The notes under the pieces were generated by a model that was given only the letters and a program-made list of their open reading frames with translations, did no database searches and had not been told where the DNA came from. Below, one piece after another: positions 8,539 to 17,033 of a stretch of 64,000 nt of DNA (positions are counted from its first letter, which is position 1; each line of letters opens with the position of its first letter). Source of the DNA: Tessaracoccus sp. MC1865 (GTDB taxonomy: Bacteria; Actinomycetota; Actinomycetes; Propionibacteriales; Propionibacteriaceae); the NCBI RefSeq assembly GCF_017815535.1, contig NZ_CP072596.1, positions 2,511,614-2,575,613 of the forward strand, given 5' to 3'. The position numbers and the translations under genes are program-made.

Positions 8539-9360
8539 TCAGCGGAGGAAAAGGGCCCTGAGCCTCTTGGTGGCGACGATGACCCCGATGAGGATCATCA
8601 CCGCGAAGTAGCCGAGGTGCGCCCACATCGACGGCTGGATCAGGCCCGTCGTCAACTGGCGGATCATGTCCACCCCGTGCCACAGCGGCAGGGCCATGAT
8701 CACCCACTGCACCGCCTCCGGGTAGACCGTGATGGGGAAGAACGTGGCCGAGAGCAGGAACATCGGCAGCATCACGAAGAACACCAGATCCAGGTGCTGA
8801 AACGACGTCATGTAGCTGGTCGCCGCGAGGCCCACGGAGGCGAAACCGCAGGCCACGACCAGCGCCGCGGGGATGGCCAGCAGCGCCGTCCACGAGAGGT
8901 TGAGGCCGAGCAGCGTGGTGACTACCATGAACCCGCTGGCGTAGAGCAGCCCGCGGAACAGCGCCATGAATATCTCGCCGAGCGCCACGTCCATGGGGCC
9001 CAGCGACGTCGAGAGCATCTGCTCGTACAACTTGCCGTAGCGCATCCGGAAGAACACGTTGGTGGTGGAGTCGTACAGCGCGCCGTTCATGGCCGAGACC
9101 GCCATCAGCGACGGTGCGATGTAGGCCGCGTAGGGCACCTCGCGGCCGTAGAACTCGACGCCACCGATCAGTGCTCCGAGGCCGAGGCCCATGGACAGCA
9201 GGTAGAACACCGGCTCGAAGAACCCCGACAGCACGACAAGGTAGTTGTTGCGGGCGATCACCTTCATGCCGCGGGCGACCACCGAGCGGGTGTTGCCGCG
9301 GTAGATGCCGCGCAGCGCCCTCGGCACCCGCGCCTGCCGGGCGAGGGAATCTGTGCTCAC
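8539..9360 (-). CDS. ABC-2 type exporter permease (second permease)
   Basis: 273 residues from the GTG at 9360, which overlaps the stop of the upstream permease as GTGA. Six hydrophobic segments with a long first cytoplasmic region (ARQARVPRALRGIYRG) and an ABC2_membrane domain (YLVVLSGFFEPVFYLLSMG, then SATFFPITVYPE) match the DrrB/NodJ-type permeases. It is the third gene of a three-gene exporter operon (ATPase at 10190-11116, permease at 9357-10193). Two different permeases suggest a heterodimeric membrane domain. The substrate (lipid, polysaccharide or drug) is unknown. Confidence 0.85.
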   Translation of the reverse strand: MSTDSLARQARVPRALRGIYRGNTRSVVARGMKVIARNNYLVVLSGFFEPVFYLLSMGLGLGALIGGVEFYGREVPYAAYIAPSLMAVSAMNGALYDSTTNVFFRMRYGKLYEQMLSTSLGPMDVALGEIFMALFRGLLYASGFMVVTTLLGLNLSWTALLAIPAALVVACGFASVGLAATSYMTSFQHLDLVFFVMLPMFLLSATFFPITVYPEAVQWVIMALPLWHGVDMIRQLTTGLIQPSMWAHLGYFAVMILIGVIVATKRLRALFLR

Positions 9361-10193
9361 TGATCCAACCTCCTGCGGAAGTGGCGCACGGACAGCAGCC
9401 CGCCGACGACGGCCATGACGGCCAGGAAGCCGACGTGGATCAGGCCCATGCCCACCGTCAGGGGCGCGCCGTAGAGGGCGGTTCGGCCCAGTTCCGCGGC
9501 GTGCCACAGCGGCGACACCCAGCCGATGGGTTGCAGGTAGCCGGGCAGCGTCTCCAGTGGGAAGTAGGTGCCGGAGAACAGGGTGAGCGGCACGATGATG
9601 AACCGCTCGATGAAGCTCAACTGGCCGCGTTCATCCTTCTGCGTCGAGACCCACGCCATCACGCTGAAGCCCACCGCCACGGCGAGCAGCAGCCCGATGG
9701 GCAACAGCAGCAGCACGCCCCACCACCGGCCGATGCCGAACACGAGCAGCGCCACCAGGTAGAACCCGATCATGGGGAGGACGCGCACCATGACCGCAGC
9801 CTGGAAGCCGCCCGCCATCTGGCCAGGCGTGATGGGGGTCAACCGCATGGCGTTGAACAGGTTGGTCCACTTGAAGCCGCCGAACACGCCGAAGGTGTTC
9901 TCCTGCGAGGCCACCTGCATCGCGCTGGCCAGCACCAGCGCCGGCGCGACGAACGTCAGGTACGGCACGCCCTCGATGCCCTTGCCGTCGTCGACGAGGA
10001 CCCCCAGCCCGGCGCCGAGGCCCAGGAGGTAGATGAACGGTGACCCGATCCCGGTCAGCAGCAGCGTGGCCAGGTAGGCGCGCATGTGCATCACCCACTG
10101 CTCCACCACCGCCCACCAACCCATGCGGGCGACGACGCGGTGGTCTGCCGTGAGCCGGGTGTCGATCACAGGCTTGTCCGTGGTGAGGCTCAT
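9357..10193 (-). CDS. ABC-2 type exporter permease (first permease)
   Basis: 278 residues with six predicted membrane segments and the ABC2_membrane layout (YLATLLLTGIGSPFIYLLGL near residue 40; FSGTYFPLETLPG before the fifth helix). It starts at an ATG whose ATGA overlaps the stop of the ATPase gene and ends in a GTGA overlap with the second permease, so translation of the three genes is coupled. It is related to but clearly distinct from its neighbour, an ancient duplication. Exporter function is inferred from the family. Confidence 0.85.
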   Translation of the reverse strand: MSLTTDKPVIDTRLTADHRVVARMGWWAVVEQWVMHMRAYLATLLLTGIGSPFIYLLGLGAGLGVLVDDGKGIEGVPYLTFVAPALVLASAMQVASQENTFGVFGGFKWTNLFNAMRLTPITPGQMAGGFQAAVMVRVLPMIGFYLVALLVFGIGRWWGVLLLLPIGLLLAVAVGFSVMAWVSTQKDERGQLSFIERFIIVPLTLFSGTYFPLETLPGYLQPIGWVSPLWHAAELGRTALYGAPLTVGMGLIHVGFLAVMAVVGGLLSVRHFRRRLDQ

Positions 10194-11116
10194 TCGATCA
10201 GGCTCCTGCCTGTGAGGCGGAGGAACACGTCCTCCAGCGACGACCTGCGCACCAGCGAGGTGACGGGCTCCAGCCCCCGCTCGACGACGGACTGCAGCGC
10301 GTGTTCTCCGTTGTCGGCGTAGATCAGCACCCTGTCCGGGAGGAGTTCCTGCCGCTCGCCGATCCCGTCGAGCTGTCCCGCGGCCGCCTGGTTGCGCGCC
10401 GAACCGAAGCGGACCTCCAGCACCTCGCGGGTGGAGTACTGCCTGATGAGCTGCTGCGGCGAACCCTCGGCGACGATCCTGCCCTTGTCGATCACGACGA
10501 GCCGGTCACACAACTGCTCCGCCTCGTCCATGAAGTGTGTGGTCACCACCAGCGTGACGCCCTCCTCCTTCAGCCGGAAGAGACGGTCCCAGAGCACGTG
10601 GCGGGCCTGCGGGTCCAGGCCGGTGGTGGGCTCGTCGAGCAGCATCACCTTGGGGTTGTTGATCAGGCCGCGGGCGATGGTGAGGCGGCGCTTCATGCCG
10701 CCGGAGAGCCCGTCGACCCTTGCGGTGCGCTTCTCGCGGAGCTGCGCGAAGTCGAGGAGCTCCTCGGCCCGTGCCCTGACGTAGGCGCGAGGCAGCCCGA
10801 AATAGCGGCCGTAGACGTAGAGGTTGTCGATGACGCGCAGTTCCTCATCGAGGAGGTCACCTTGGGGCACGATGCCCAACTGCGCGCGGATCTCCGGGCC
10901 GTGCCGGTTGGTGTCCAGGCCCAGCACGCTGAGTTCGCCGTCGGAGCGGGTGGATGTGGCCGCGATCATGCGCATGGTGGTGGACTTGCCGGCGCCGTTG
11001 GGCCCGAGGAACCCGAACGACTCACCGGGCGCGATGTCGAAGTCGATACCGTCCACGGCCGTGAAACTGCCGTAGCGCTTCGTCAGCCCGCGGGCGGAGA
11101 TCACTGGAGTAGGCAC
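10190..11116 (-). CDS. ABC exporter ATP-binding protein (DrrA/NodI-like)
   Basis: 308 residues: Walker A GPNGAGKST (about residue 38), Q-loop VPQGDLLDEEL, signature LSGGMKRRL, Walker B VMLLDEPTTGLD and the H-loop Val-Thr-Thr-His. The C-terminal about 80 residues after the ATPase core are the DrrA-type extension. It powers the two permeases encoded immediately downstream. DrrA-like cassettes export anthracyclines, lipids or other hydrophobic compounds; self-resistance is possible but there is no biosynthetic cluster beside it. The promoter should lie in the 38-base gap before the upstream phosphotransferase stop, or transcription reads through from that gene. Confidence 0.9.
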   Translation of the reverse strand: MPTPVISARGLTKRYGSFTAVDGIDFDIAPGESFGFLGPNGAGKSTTMRMIAATSTRSDGELSVLGLDTNRHGPEIRAQLGIVPQGDLLDEELRVIDNLYVYGRYFGLPRAYVRARAEELLDFAQLREKRTARVDGLSGGMKRRLTIARGLINNPKVMLLDEPTTGLDPQARHVLWDRLFRLKEEGVTLVVTTHFMDEAEQLCDRLVVIDKGRIVAEGSPQQLIRQYSTREVLEVRFGSARNQAAAGQLDGIGERQELLPDRVLIYADNGEHALQSVVERGLEPVTSLVRRSSLEDVFLRLTGRSLIE

Positions 11117-11154
11117 CCCAGAAACCTACAACCTGCCCCGGACAAACCGGGGGG

Positions 11155-12090
11155 TCAGTCGGGCGGATCGGCGAAGGCTTTGGCCAGGGTGATCATCCGG
11201 CCGCGGAAGTCGTCGGAGGCCGGCGCGTACCCGGCCGCCCAGACGGCGTTGAGCACGAGCCGGACGAAGGTCCAGGCGTAGGCGCGGTCGAGGTCGAGCC
11301 CCGTGGCATCGGCCACGACGTCGGCGCGCAGCCGCACATGGGCCCGCAGGTTGTGCGCGCGGGCCGCCACGTCGGCGCGGTTCCACACCACCGGGGCCAC
11401 GGCATAGGCCCACTCCCCGACGACGGGCTTGGGGTCGATCGCGAGCCAGTCGCCGCGTGCCGGGTCCAGGGGCGCGAGCACGTTGGCGTCGTGGAGGTCC
11501 TCGTGCACCAGCCGGCCGGGGAGGGGGGCGGCGAGGAGGTCGTCGAGCGTGCTGAGTGCCTGCTCCGCGAGGCGTCGGGGAAGGGCGCGGTCGGCCTCGG
11601 CCAGCTGGCCGCGCCACCGTCTGGCCTTGTCGGCGACCCTCGGGAACTGCGGCGAACCCTCGCGGTCGAGGCTGCGGAAGAGTCCTCCGATGGTCTCGCA
11701 GGAATCCAGGACGGAGGCTGAGGTGAGCGGACGGGAGGCGTCGAGGCGTTCCAGCAGCAGCGCGTCGGCCGCCGGGTTGGCGGCGATGAGCCGGACGGCG
11801 CCGTGGCCGGCCCAGAGCCGCAGGGCCAGGTGCTCGAGATCGGCCTCGTGGTGCGGCCAGCCCACCTTCACGACGGCGGGCTGCCCGTCGTGGAGCACCG
11901 GCAGCACCAGCGCGTTCTCGCCGTGCCACGGGTCGCCGTCGGGCGTGAGGTCCCAGCGGGCCAGGTGCTCGTCGATCAGCTTGGGGAGCCGGGCCAGCCA
12001 GGTGTCGCCGTCGACGGGGCGCGCACCGAGCACGTCGGCCGGGCGACCGGCGACCAGTGCGCGGAACGGAGCTGGGATCACGGACCCCAC
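11155..12090 (-). CDS. APH(6)/streptomycin-6-kinase-family phosphotransferase
   Basis: 311 residues in the aminoglycoside phosphotransferase fold, closest in layout to the APH(6)/hydroxyurea phosphotransferase group: an N-terminal lobe with VVKVGWPHHEADLE (the Lys that positions ATP), the catalytic loop VHEDLHDANVL (family consensus HGDLHxxN, with the Gly replaced by Glu) and the metal-binding AIDPKPVVGE. Many actinobacteria carry such genes without proven drug resistance, so antibiotic modification is only a possibility. Start ATG at 12090. It lies upstream of the exporter operon on the same strand and could share transcription with it. Confidence 0.8.
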   Translation of the reverse strand: MGSVIPAPFRALVAGRPADVLGARPVDGDTWLARLPKLIDEHLARWDLTPDGDPWHGENALVLPVLHDGQPAVVKVGWPHHEADLEHLALRLWAGHGAVRLIAANPAADALLLERLDASRPLTSASVLDSCETIGGLFRSLDREGSPQFPRVADKARRWRGQLAEADRALPRRLAEQALSTLDDLLAAPLPGRLVHEDLHDANVLAPLDPARGDWLAIDPKPVVGEWAYAVAPVVWNRADVAARAHNLRAHVRLRADVVADATGLDLDRAYAWTFVRLVLNAVWAAGYAPASDDFRGRMITLAKAFADPPD

Positions 12091-12108
12091 GCTAGTGGGG
12101 ATGCGAAA

Positions 12109-12136
12109 GGGGCGGGCCGCCGGAGCGGCCCGCCCC
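12109..12136 (-). terminator. Rho-independent terminator after phoX
   Basis: A perfect 12-bp GC stem (GGGGCGGGCCGC / GCGGCCCGCCCC) with a CGGA loop lies 12 bases beyond the phoX stop. On the minus strand it is followed by TTTCGC, so the T-run is short. It would separate phoX from the downstream phosphotransferase gene. Confidence 0.65.
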
Positions 12137-12148
12137 CTCAGGTGGGTG

Positions 12149-14200
12149 TCACTTGATCTTGGCGGAACGGTTGCCCGAGGTGCGGGTCACCTGGACGACG
12201 GAGGGGCGGGGTGCCGCCACCTTGTCGCCCACCTGGACGGGGCCGCCGGCCGAGAGCTGGTCCGGCCACAGCGAGGTGTGGGCGCCCCACCTGCCGTCCT
12301 CACCCGGATGCTGCACGGCGACGAAGACCGAATCGTCGCGGTCATGGATGACGGGGCCGCAGGTCTCGGAGGCCGATGGCACGGCGAGGAACTGCTCGAC
12401 GCGGCCGCGGTTCGGGCCGTCGACGGTGACCTTGTGCAGGGCATCGCAGAGGCCCAACGTGCCGGGCTGACCGTCAGTGGAGATCCAGAGGTTACCCAGG
12501 GAGTCGAAGGCGATGTTGTCGGGGCACGAGATCGGCGACACCTTGTCGGCCGGGTAGCCCGAGAAGTAGGTGCGGGTCGAGGTGCGGGGGTCCCCGCAGA
12601 GCATCAGGATGTTCCAGCTGAACTTCTCGGCAGCGTGGTCGTTGCCGTCCTCGACCATCTCGACGATGTGGCCGTCGCGGTTCGCGGTCAGCGGGTTGGC
12701 CTCGTCGACGGCGGTGCGGCGCGAGTTGTTGGTGAGCGCCAGGTAGACCGTGCCGGAAACCGGGTTGGTCTCGAGGTCCTCGGGCCGGTCCATCTTGGTG
12801 GCGCCGACGCGGTCCGCGGCGAGGCGGGTGAAGACGAGCACCTGCTCCGTGGTCATACCGGGCACCAGCGACTCGGTGCCGCGTACCAGCGGGACCCACT
12901 CGCCGTAGCCGTCGAAGGCGCCGTCGGCCGGGAGGTCGCCGTCGCCGGTGATCTCCGCCTCGAGCGAGTTGCCGTGGTAGCGCGCCACGTAGAGCGTGCC
13001 GTCCTCGAGCAGGCGCATGTTGTGCTGCTTGTCGCCCTCGATGAAGGTGCGCGACGACACGAACTTGTAGACGTAGTCGTGGCGCTCGTCGTCGCCGGAG
13101 TAGACGACGGCCTGGCCCGACGGCGCGATGACGCAGGTGCCGGCCTCGTGCTTGAAGCGGCCCAGAGCGGTGTGCTTGACCGGGGTGGAGGAGGGATCCT
13201 CCGGGTCGATCTCGACGATCCAGCCGAAGCGGTTGCCCTCGTTCGCGTACTCCTCGTTGCGGAGGTCGAAGCGGGGGTAGACCGTCTCCCAGCCGCGGCT
13301 GGTGGCGCCCGAGCCGATGCCGTAGCGCGCGTGCTCGGCCGAGCCGTTGCCGCGGAAGTACTGGTTGAAGTTCTCCTCGCCGGAGAGGACGGTGCCCCAC
13401 GGGGTCGTGCCGCCGGCGCAGTTGTTGAGGGTGCCCTCGACGAGGGTGCCGGTGGGGTCGTCGGCGGTCTTCAGCAAGTCTGAGCCGGCGGCGGGGCCGG
13501 AGACCGAGAACGTCGTGAAGCCGGTGATGCGCCGGTTGCGACGGCCGGCTCGCACGTACGTCCAGGGCTGACCCTGCTTGTCGCGCCGCAGGTCGACCAC
13601 CGAGAATCCGTGGGCGGCCAGGGCGATATCGACGACCTCCTTGGCGTTTCCGGTGCGGAAGGCGTCGGAGAACATGATGCCTTCGTTGGTGTATTCGTGG
13701 TTGCACACGAGGTAGCCCGAGCGGTCGTTGCCGCCGTCAGAGATGACGTTGAGATAGTCGCAGTTGTAGCCGAACTGCTGGGCCTGCGCGACGCCGGTCT
13801 GGTTCTCGATGTCGAAATCCGGGGCGTCGGCGAAGATCGGGTCGCCCCACCGGATGATAGGGTCCCAGCGGTAGCCGCGGGGGACGGTGACGGTGTCGAC
13901 GGAGCGCGGCACCGGGGCGATGGCCTCGAAGGGGAGCTTCCCGCCACCCTGCGGAAGGACGCCGTTGTCCGCGGCGGCGGTACCGCCGGTGACGTGCGAC
14001 ACGACGAGGGCGCCGGTGATGCCTGCGGCGCTGCCCAGTGCGGCACGGCGGGAGAACACGGCCGAAACGATGTCGCGGAACGACTCGTTCCCAGTGGTGT
14101 TCGGCTCGGGGTGCGAACAGGCGTTGCCGCACTTCAGTTCGCAGGTGATGGGCGAGCGGTTGCCGCGGGTGTGGCCGAGCATGGGAAGCAAACGCTTCAT
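12149..14200 (-). CDS. phoX: PhoX-family alkaline phosphatase (Tat-exported)
   Basis: 683 residues from the ATG at 14200, with AAGGGG about 10 bases upstream; a longer in-frame extension has no ribosome site. The N-terminus carries a cytoplasmic CELKCGNAC cysteine cluster seen in PhoX proteins and then a twin-arginine segment (SRRAALGSAAG, about residue 50) before an Ala-rich hydrophobic stretch. The DUF839 core has the expected blocks: NHEYTNEG, LSGEENFNQYF, GRFKHEAGTC, YSGDDERHDYVYKFV, RPEDLETNP and CPDNIAFD, which supply the Fe/Ca ligands in characterised PhoX. Periplasmic or extracellular phosphate scavenging is expected; no clear Pho box is visible upstream. Confidence 0.9.
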   Translation of the reverse strand: MKRLLPMLGHTRGNRSPITCELKCGNACSHPEPNTTGNESFRDIVSAVFSRRAALGSAAGITGALVVSHVTGGTAAADNGVLPQGGGKLPFEAIAPVPRSVDTVTVPRGYRWDPIIRWGDPIFADAPDFDIENQTGVAQAQQFGYNCDYLNVISDGGNDRSGYLVCNHEYTNEGIMFSDAFRTGNAKEVVDIALAAHGFSVVDLRRDKQGQPWTYVRAGRRNRRITGFTTFSVSGPAAGSDLLKTADDPTGTLVEGTLNNCAGGTTPWGTVLSGEENFNQYFRGNGSAEHARYGIGSGATSRGWETVYPRFDLRNEEYANEGNRFGWIVEIDPEDPSSTPVKHTALGRFKHEAGTCVIAPSGQAVVYSGDDERHDYVYKFVSSRTFIEGDKQHNMRLLEDGTLYVARYHGNSLEAEITGDGDLPADGAFDGYGEWVPLVRGTESLVPGMTTEQVLVFTRLAADRVGATKMDRPEDLETNPVSGTVYLALTNNSRRTAVDEANPLTANRDGHIVEMVEDGNDHAAEKFSWNILMLCGDPRTSTRTYFSGYPADKVSPISCPDNIAFDSLGNLWISTDGQPGTLGLCDALHKVTVDGPNRGRVEQFLAVPSASETCGPVIHDRDDSVFVAVQHPGEDGRWGAHTSLWPDQLSAGGPVQVGDKVAAPRPSVVQVTRTSGNRSAKIK

Positions 14201-14414
14201 TCGAAACCCCTTGGGTGGTAGGCGATCGGGCACAGCAATCCCATCGGACCAGGTGGGCAGAATCCGGTCGTCCAAGGTGACCGGTGAGTGAACAGTTGTG
14301 GACGACTGGGCCAACCGTCCGGGCGCGCCGAGCCTGCGTCGGCGGCCCAGCGGTCTGGACCGACGGAGCTCGTTGCGGCGAACGAAACGATGGGCCAGTG
14401 GGTAGGCTGCGGCC

Positions 14415-15569
14415 ATGCACATCGACGCGTTCCGGGAGCTCCTGCTGGATCGCTCCCCCGGGGCCGCACCGCTGCCCGTGCAGGTGGCGGCCGGCATCCG
14501 CGACTTCGTCGCCCTTGGCTCCCTGCTCCCGGGCGAGGCGGTGCCGTCGACGCGCGCGGCCGCCGTCGCCCTGGGCGTCTCGCGCGGCACCGTCGCGGCT
14601 GCCTACGACCAACTCGTCGCCGAGGAATATCTCGTGGCCCGCGACCGCTCCGGCACCGTCGTCAACCCTGACCTGCGCTCGGTTTCGGCCCCCACCGTGA
14701 GCAAGTGGATGGGGTCATCGCCCCGACACGCCGGAAAACGGCCCGAAACCAACCGTGACCCCATCCAATTGCTCACGGGCTCCGACGGCGGGGCCTGGCC
14801 CGACGACGCCGCCTGGCGCAGTGCCTGGCGGCGAGCCGTGACGGACGAGCCGGTCCCCGCATTGGCGGAAGCGGTGGCCGAACACCTGCGCCACATGCGC
14901 GGCGTGGTGGTGGAGGCGGACCGCATCACTGTGACGTCCGGTGCGCGCTCCGGGCTGTCGTTGCTGCTCGCGGTGGCGGCGAGGAGGGCGGGCAGGCGCC
15001 CGCGGGTCGCCGTCGAGTCGCCCGGCTTCCCGGGCCTGCGGCGACTGCTGGAACATTCGGCCGTGGACACCGCGGCGCTGCCCGTCGGCGCGGCGGGTCC
15101 GCACCTGGAGGCACTGAACCGCGCCCACCGCCGCTCCCCCATCGACCTGGCCATCGTCACACCCAATCACCAGTACCCCGACGGCGGGGCGCTGTCCGCC
15201 CGCCACCGGCAGGCCATGATCGCCTGGGCGCGCGACGAGGGCGTGGTGCTGGTGGAGGACGACTTCGACTCCGAACGCCGCCACCTGGGCCCGCCGCTGC
15301 CCACGCTGTGGAGCCTGGACCCCACCGTCGTGGCCCACCTGGGCACGTTCGCGGCGGTGATCGGACGGGGCGTGGGCACCGGTTACCTGGTGGCGCCGGC
15401 GTCGTGGCATGCCGAGATCGTCGGCGCGGCCGACGCGACGGGCGCCGCTCCCCCACTGTTGCTGCAACGCGCCGTCGCCTCCTACCTGGCCGACGGCGGC
15501 CTGCGCCGGCGCCTGGCACGGGCCCGCCGTCGCGCCTCCTCCACGAACCGCGAACTCACGTTCCGCTGA
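14415..15569 (+). CDS. MocR-type GntR regulator, degenerate and interrupted
   Basis: 384 residues: a GntR winged helix (about 1-78, GVSRGTVAAAYDQLVAEEYL), a linker, then a class-I aminotransferase-like domain (GARSGLSLLLAVAARR, ESPGFPGLRRLL, EDDFDSE). Three oddities. Residues 94-121 come from an 84-bp palindromic element (14695-14778) inserted in frame in the linker. The PLP-lysine block, normally GTFSKTLxPxLRxGY, reads GTFAAVIGRGVGTGYLV, so the Schiff-base lysine and the arginine are missing. The protein stops about 80 residues before the usual C-terminal subdomain. It may be a PLP-independent repressor or a dying gene. It diverges from phoX. Confidence 0.75.
   Translation: MHIDAFRELLLDRSPGAAPLPVQVAAGIRDFVALGSLLPGEAVPSTRAAAVALGVSRGTVAAAYDQLVAEEYLVARDRSGTVVNPDLRSVSAPTVSKWMGSSPRHAGKRPETNRDPIQLLTGSDGGAWPDDAAWRSAWRRAVTDEPVPALAEAVAEHLRHMRGVVVEADRITVTSGARSGLSLLLAVAARRAGRRPRVAVESPGFPGLRRLLEHSAVDTAALPVGAAGPHLEALNRAHRRSPIDLAIVTPNHQYPDGGALSARHRQAMIAWARDEGVVLVEDDFDSERRHLGPPLPTLWSLDPTVVAHLGTFAAVIGRGVGTGYLVAPASWHAEIVGAADATGAAPPLLLQRAVASYLADGGLRRRLARARRRASSTNRELTFR
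14695..14778 (+). repeat. 84-bp palindromic coding element, copy 1
   Basis: Terminal arms of 22 bp (14695-14716 and 14757-14778) are inverted repeats with one mismatch: left arm begins CCGTGAGCAAGTGG, right arm ends CCAATTGCTCACGG. The 40-bp middle is also shared with copy 2 at 30109-30192 read on the opposite strand (CGACACGCCG, GAAAAC, AAACCA). 84 is a multiple of three and the frame is open: it encodes VSKWMGS, then a variable stretch, then DPIQLLT. It sits between the helix-turn-helix and aminotransferase-like domains of the MocR-like gene. Confidence 0.85.
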
Positions 15570-15578
15570 AGGCCGCGC

Positions 15579-16337
15579 TCAGTCGACGATCTGGAACTGG
15601 ACGCCCTGGTCGTCCTCCACGGTGGCCACCCGCCCGTTGGGAGAATCCATCGGCCCGTCGACGAGCCGGCCACCCAGTTCCTGGATCCTGCCGATCGCCT
15701 CGTCGGTGTCCGCCACCGAGAAGTAGACGCGCCAGTAGGACACGGGCACCTTGGAGGGGACGAACTCCGAGGCGTCGCACAGGCCGGCCACCGCGTCGTC
15801 GCCCTTGCCGTTGGTGGCGTACCGCCACTCCATCCCCTGGTCGCCCACGGGCTGCACGTCCCACTGGAAGACGTCGCGGTAGAACGTCAGCGCCTCGTCG
15901 TAGTTGCCGGTCATGAGTTCGAACCAGACGGGGGCGCCCGGCTTGTCCTTCGCCTGGATGGCGACGGTGTCGCTCTGCCAGGCACCGAGGGCGGCCCCGG
16001 TGGAGTCGCTGAGGAACGCCATCGTGCCCTGCCCGGGGATCTCCATGGGCTCGACGTGGATCTCGCCGCCCGCCTGCCTGGCCCGCTCCGTCATGGCGCG
16101 GATGTCGTCTGAGCTGAGGTAGACGCACCAGGTGGGGATGCCCATCTCGGGCTGCTGCACCATGGCGCCGCCGACGACCTCGTCACCGCGCACGATCATG
16201 TGGTAGTTGCCGTACTCCTCGCCGGAGTTGTCGAACCGCCAGCCGAACAGGCTGCCGTAGAAGGCCTGCGCCCTGGGGAGGTCCTGCGCGTAGAGCTCAA
16301 CCCAGATGGGCGCGCCCTTGAGAGTGGTGCCGGTCAT
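15579..16337 (-). CDS. Two-domain VOC (glyoxalase-like) protein
   Basis: 252 residues made of two vicinal-oxygen-chelate repeats: residues 1-120 (PIWVELYAQDLPRAQAFYGS) and about 130-252 (PVWFELMTGNYDEALTFYRD). This double architecture is common in actinobacterial glyoxalase/bleomycin-resistance-family proteins (CFP-30B-like). No enzymatic role can be assigned; members bind metals or small ligands and some act in detoxification. The stop lies only 9 bases from the convergent truncated MocR gene, so the missing end of that gene may have been lost at this junction. Confidence 0.8.
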   Translation of the reverse strand: MTGTTLKGAPIWVELYAQDLPRAQAFYGSLFGWRFDNSGEEYGNYHMIVRGDEVVGGAMVQQPEMGIPTWCVYLSSDDIRAMTERARQAGGEIHVEPMEIPGQGTMAFLSDSTGAALGAWQSDTVAIQAKDKPGAPVWFELMTGNYDEALTFYRDVFQWDVQPVGDQGMEWRYATNGKGDDAVAGLCDASEFVPSKVPVSYWRVYFSVADTDEAIGRIQELGGRLVDGPMDSPNGRVATVEDDQGVQFQIVD

Positions 16338-16415
16338 CGTTGCCCCTTCCCATCGTGAGCACGGTGGCTCACTGAGCAGCCTAAGCCGACGGGTGGGGCA
16401 GGTCCATAGCCTTCG

Positions 16416-17033
16416 TCACCCGGCTGGGGCGTGCCGTTCGATGAGGATGCGGCGACCCTCGAACGCCCTGCTCAGCGTTGCCTGGTCCGCGTATTCCAGG
16501 TCTCCGCCGACGGGCAGGCCCGACGCCGGCCTGGTCACGCGGACACCGAAATCATTGAGCATGCGGCTCAGGTACGACGCAGTGGCCTCGCCCTGCGTGT
16601 CGGGATCCGTGGCCAGGATCACCTCCTGCACCTCCCCGTCGGCAAGACGCTGGAACAGTTCGCGGGTGTGCAGGTCTGCCGGGCCGCGGCCCTCGATGGG
16701 CGAGATGGATCCGCCCAGCACGTGGTAGAGCCCGCGGAACTCGTTGGTGCGCTCGATGGCCACCACGTCCTTGGATTCCTCCACGACGCACAACTGCGAG
16801 CGGTCGCGCCGGGGATCGCGGCAGATGCGGCAGCGCTCCTCCTGCGAAACGTTGAAACACACCTCGCAGAAGCGGGCGAGCTGCTTGACCCTCCGGAGCG
16901 TGTCGGCAAGCGCGTAGACGTCCTCCTCAGGTGCATCGAGGAGGTGGAACGCGATGCGCTGCGCGCTGCGCGGACCGATGCCCGGCAGGCGGCTCAGCTC
17001 ATCGATCAGTTCCTGGATTGCGCCTTCGTACAC
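16416..17033 (-). CDS. recR: Recombination mediator RecR
   Basis: 205 residues, the normal length. A helix-hairpin-helix ([20 protein letters not shown]), a four-cysteine zinc finger (CEVC and CRIC separated by a short loop, about residues 57-72), a Toprim domain ([14 protein letters not shown]) and the conserved C-terminal [20 protein letters not shown] are all present. RecR works with RecO/RecF to load RecA on gapped DNA. It lies directly downstream of the ybaB-like gene, whose stop is adjacent to the recR ATG, the classical dnaX-ybaB-recR order. Confidence 0.97.
   Translation of the reverse strand: MYEGAIQELIDELSRLPGIGPRSAQRIAFHLLDAPEEDVYALADTLRRVKQLARFCEVCFNVSQEERCRICRDPRRDRSQLCVVEESKDVVAIERTNEFRGLYHVLGGSISPIEGRGPADLHTRELFQRLADGEVQEVILATDPDTQGEATASYLSRMLNDFGVRVTRPASGLPVGGDLEYADQATLSRAFEGRRILIERHAPAG

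Noticed and set aside
9357-11116. Part of an antibiotic biosynthetic cluster (DrrAB)
   Set aside because: The exporter is DrrAB-like but flanked by a HAD phosphatase and an APH-family gene, with no biosynthetic genes.
11155-12090. Antibiotic-resistance determinant
   Set aside because: APH(6)-family fold is clear, but chromosomal actinobacterial members often lack resistance activity and no mobile element or antibiotic cluster surrounds it. Kept as family assignment only.
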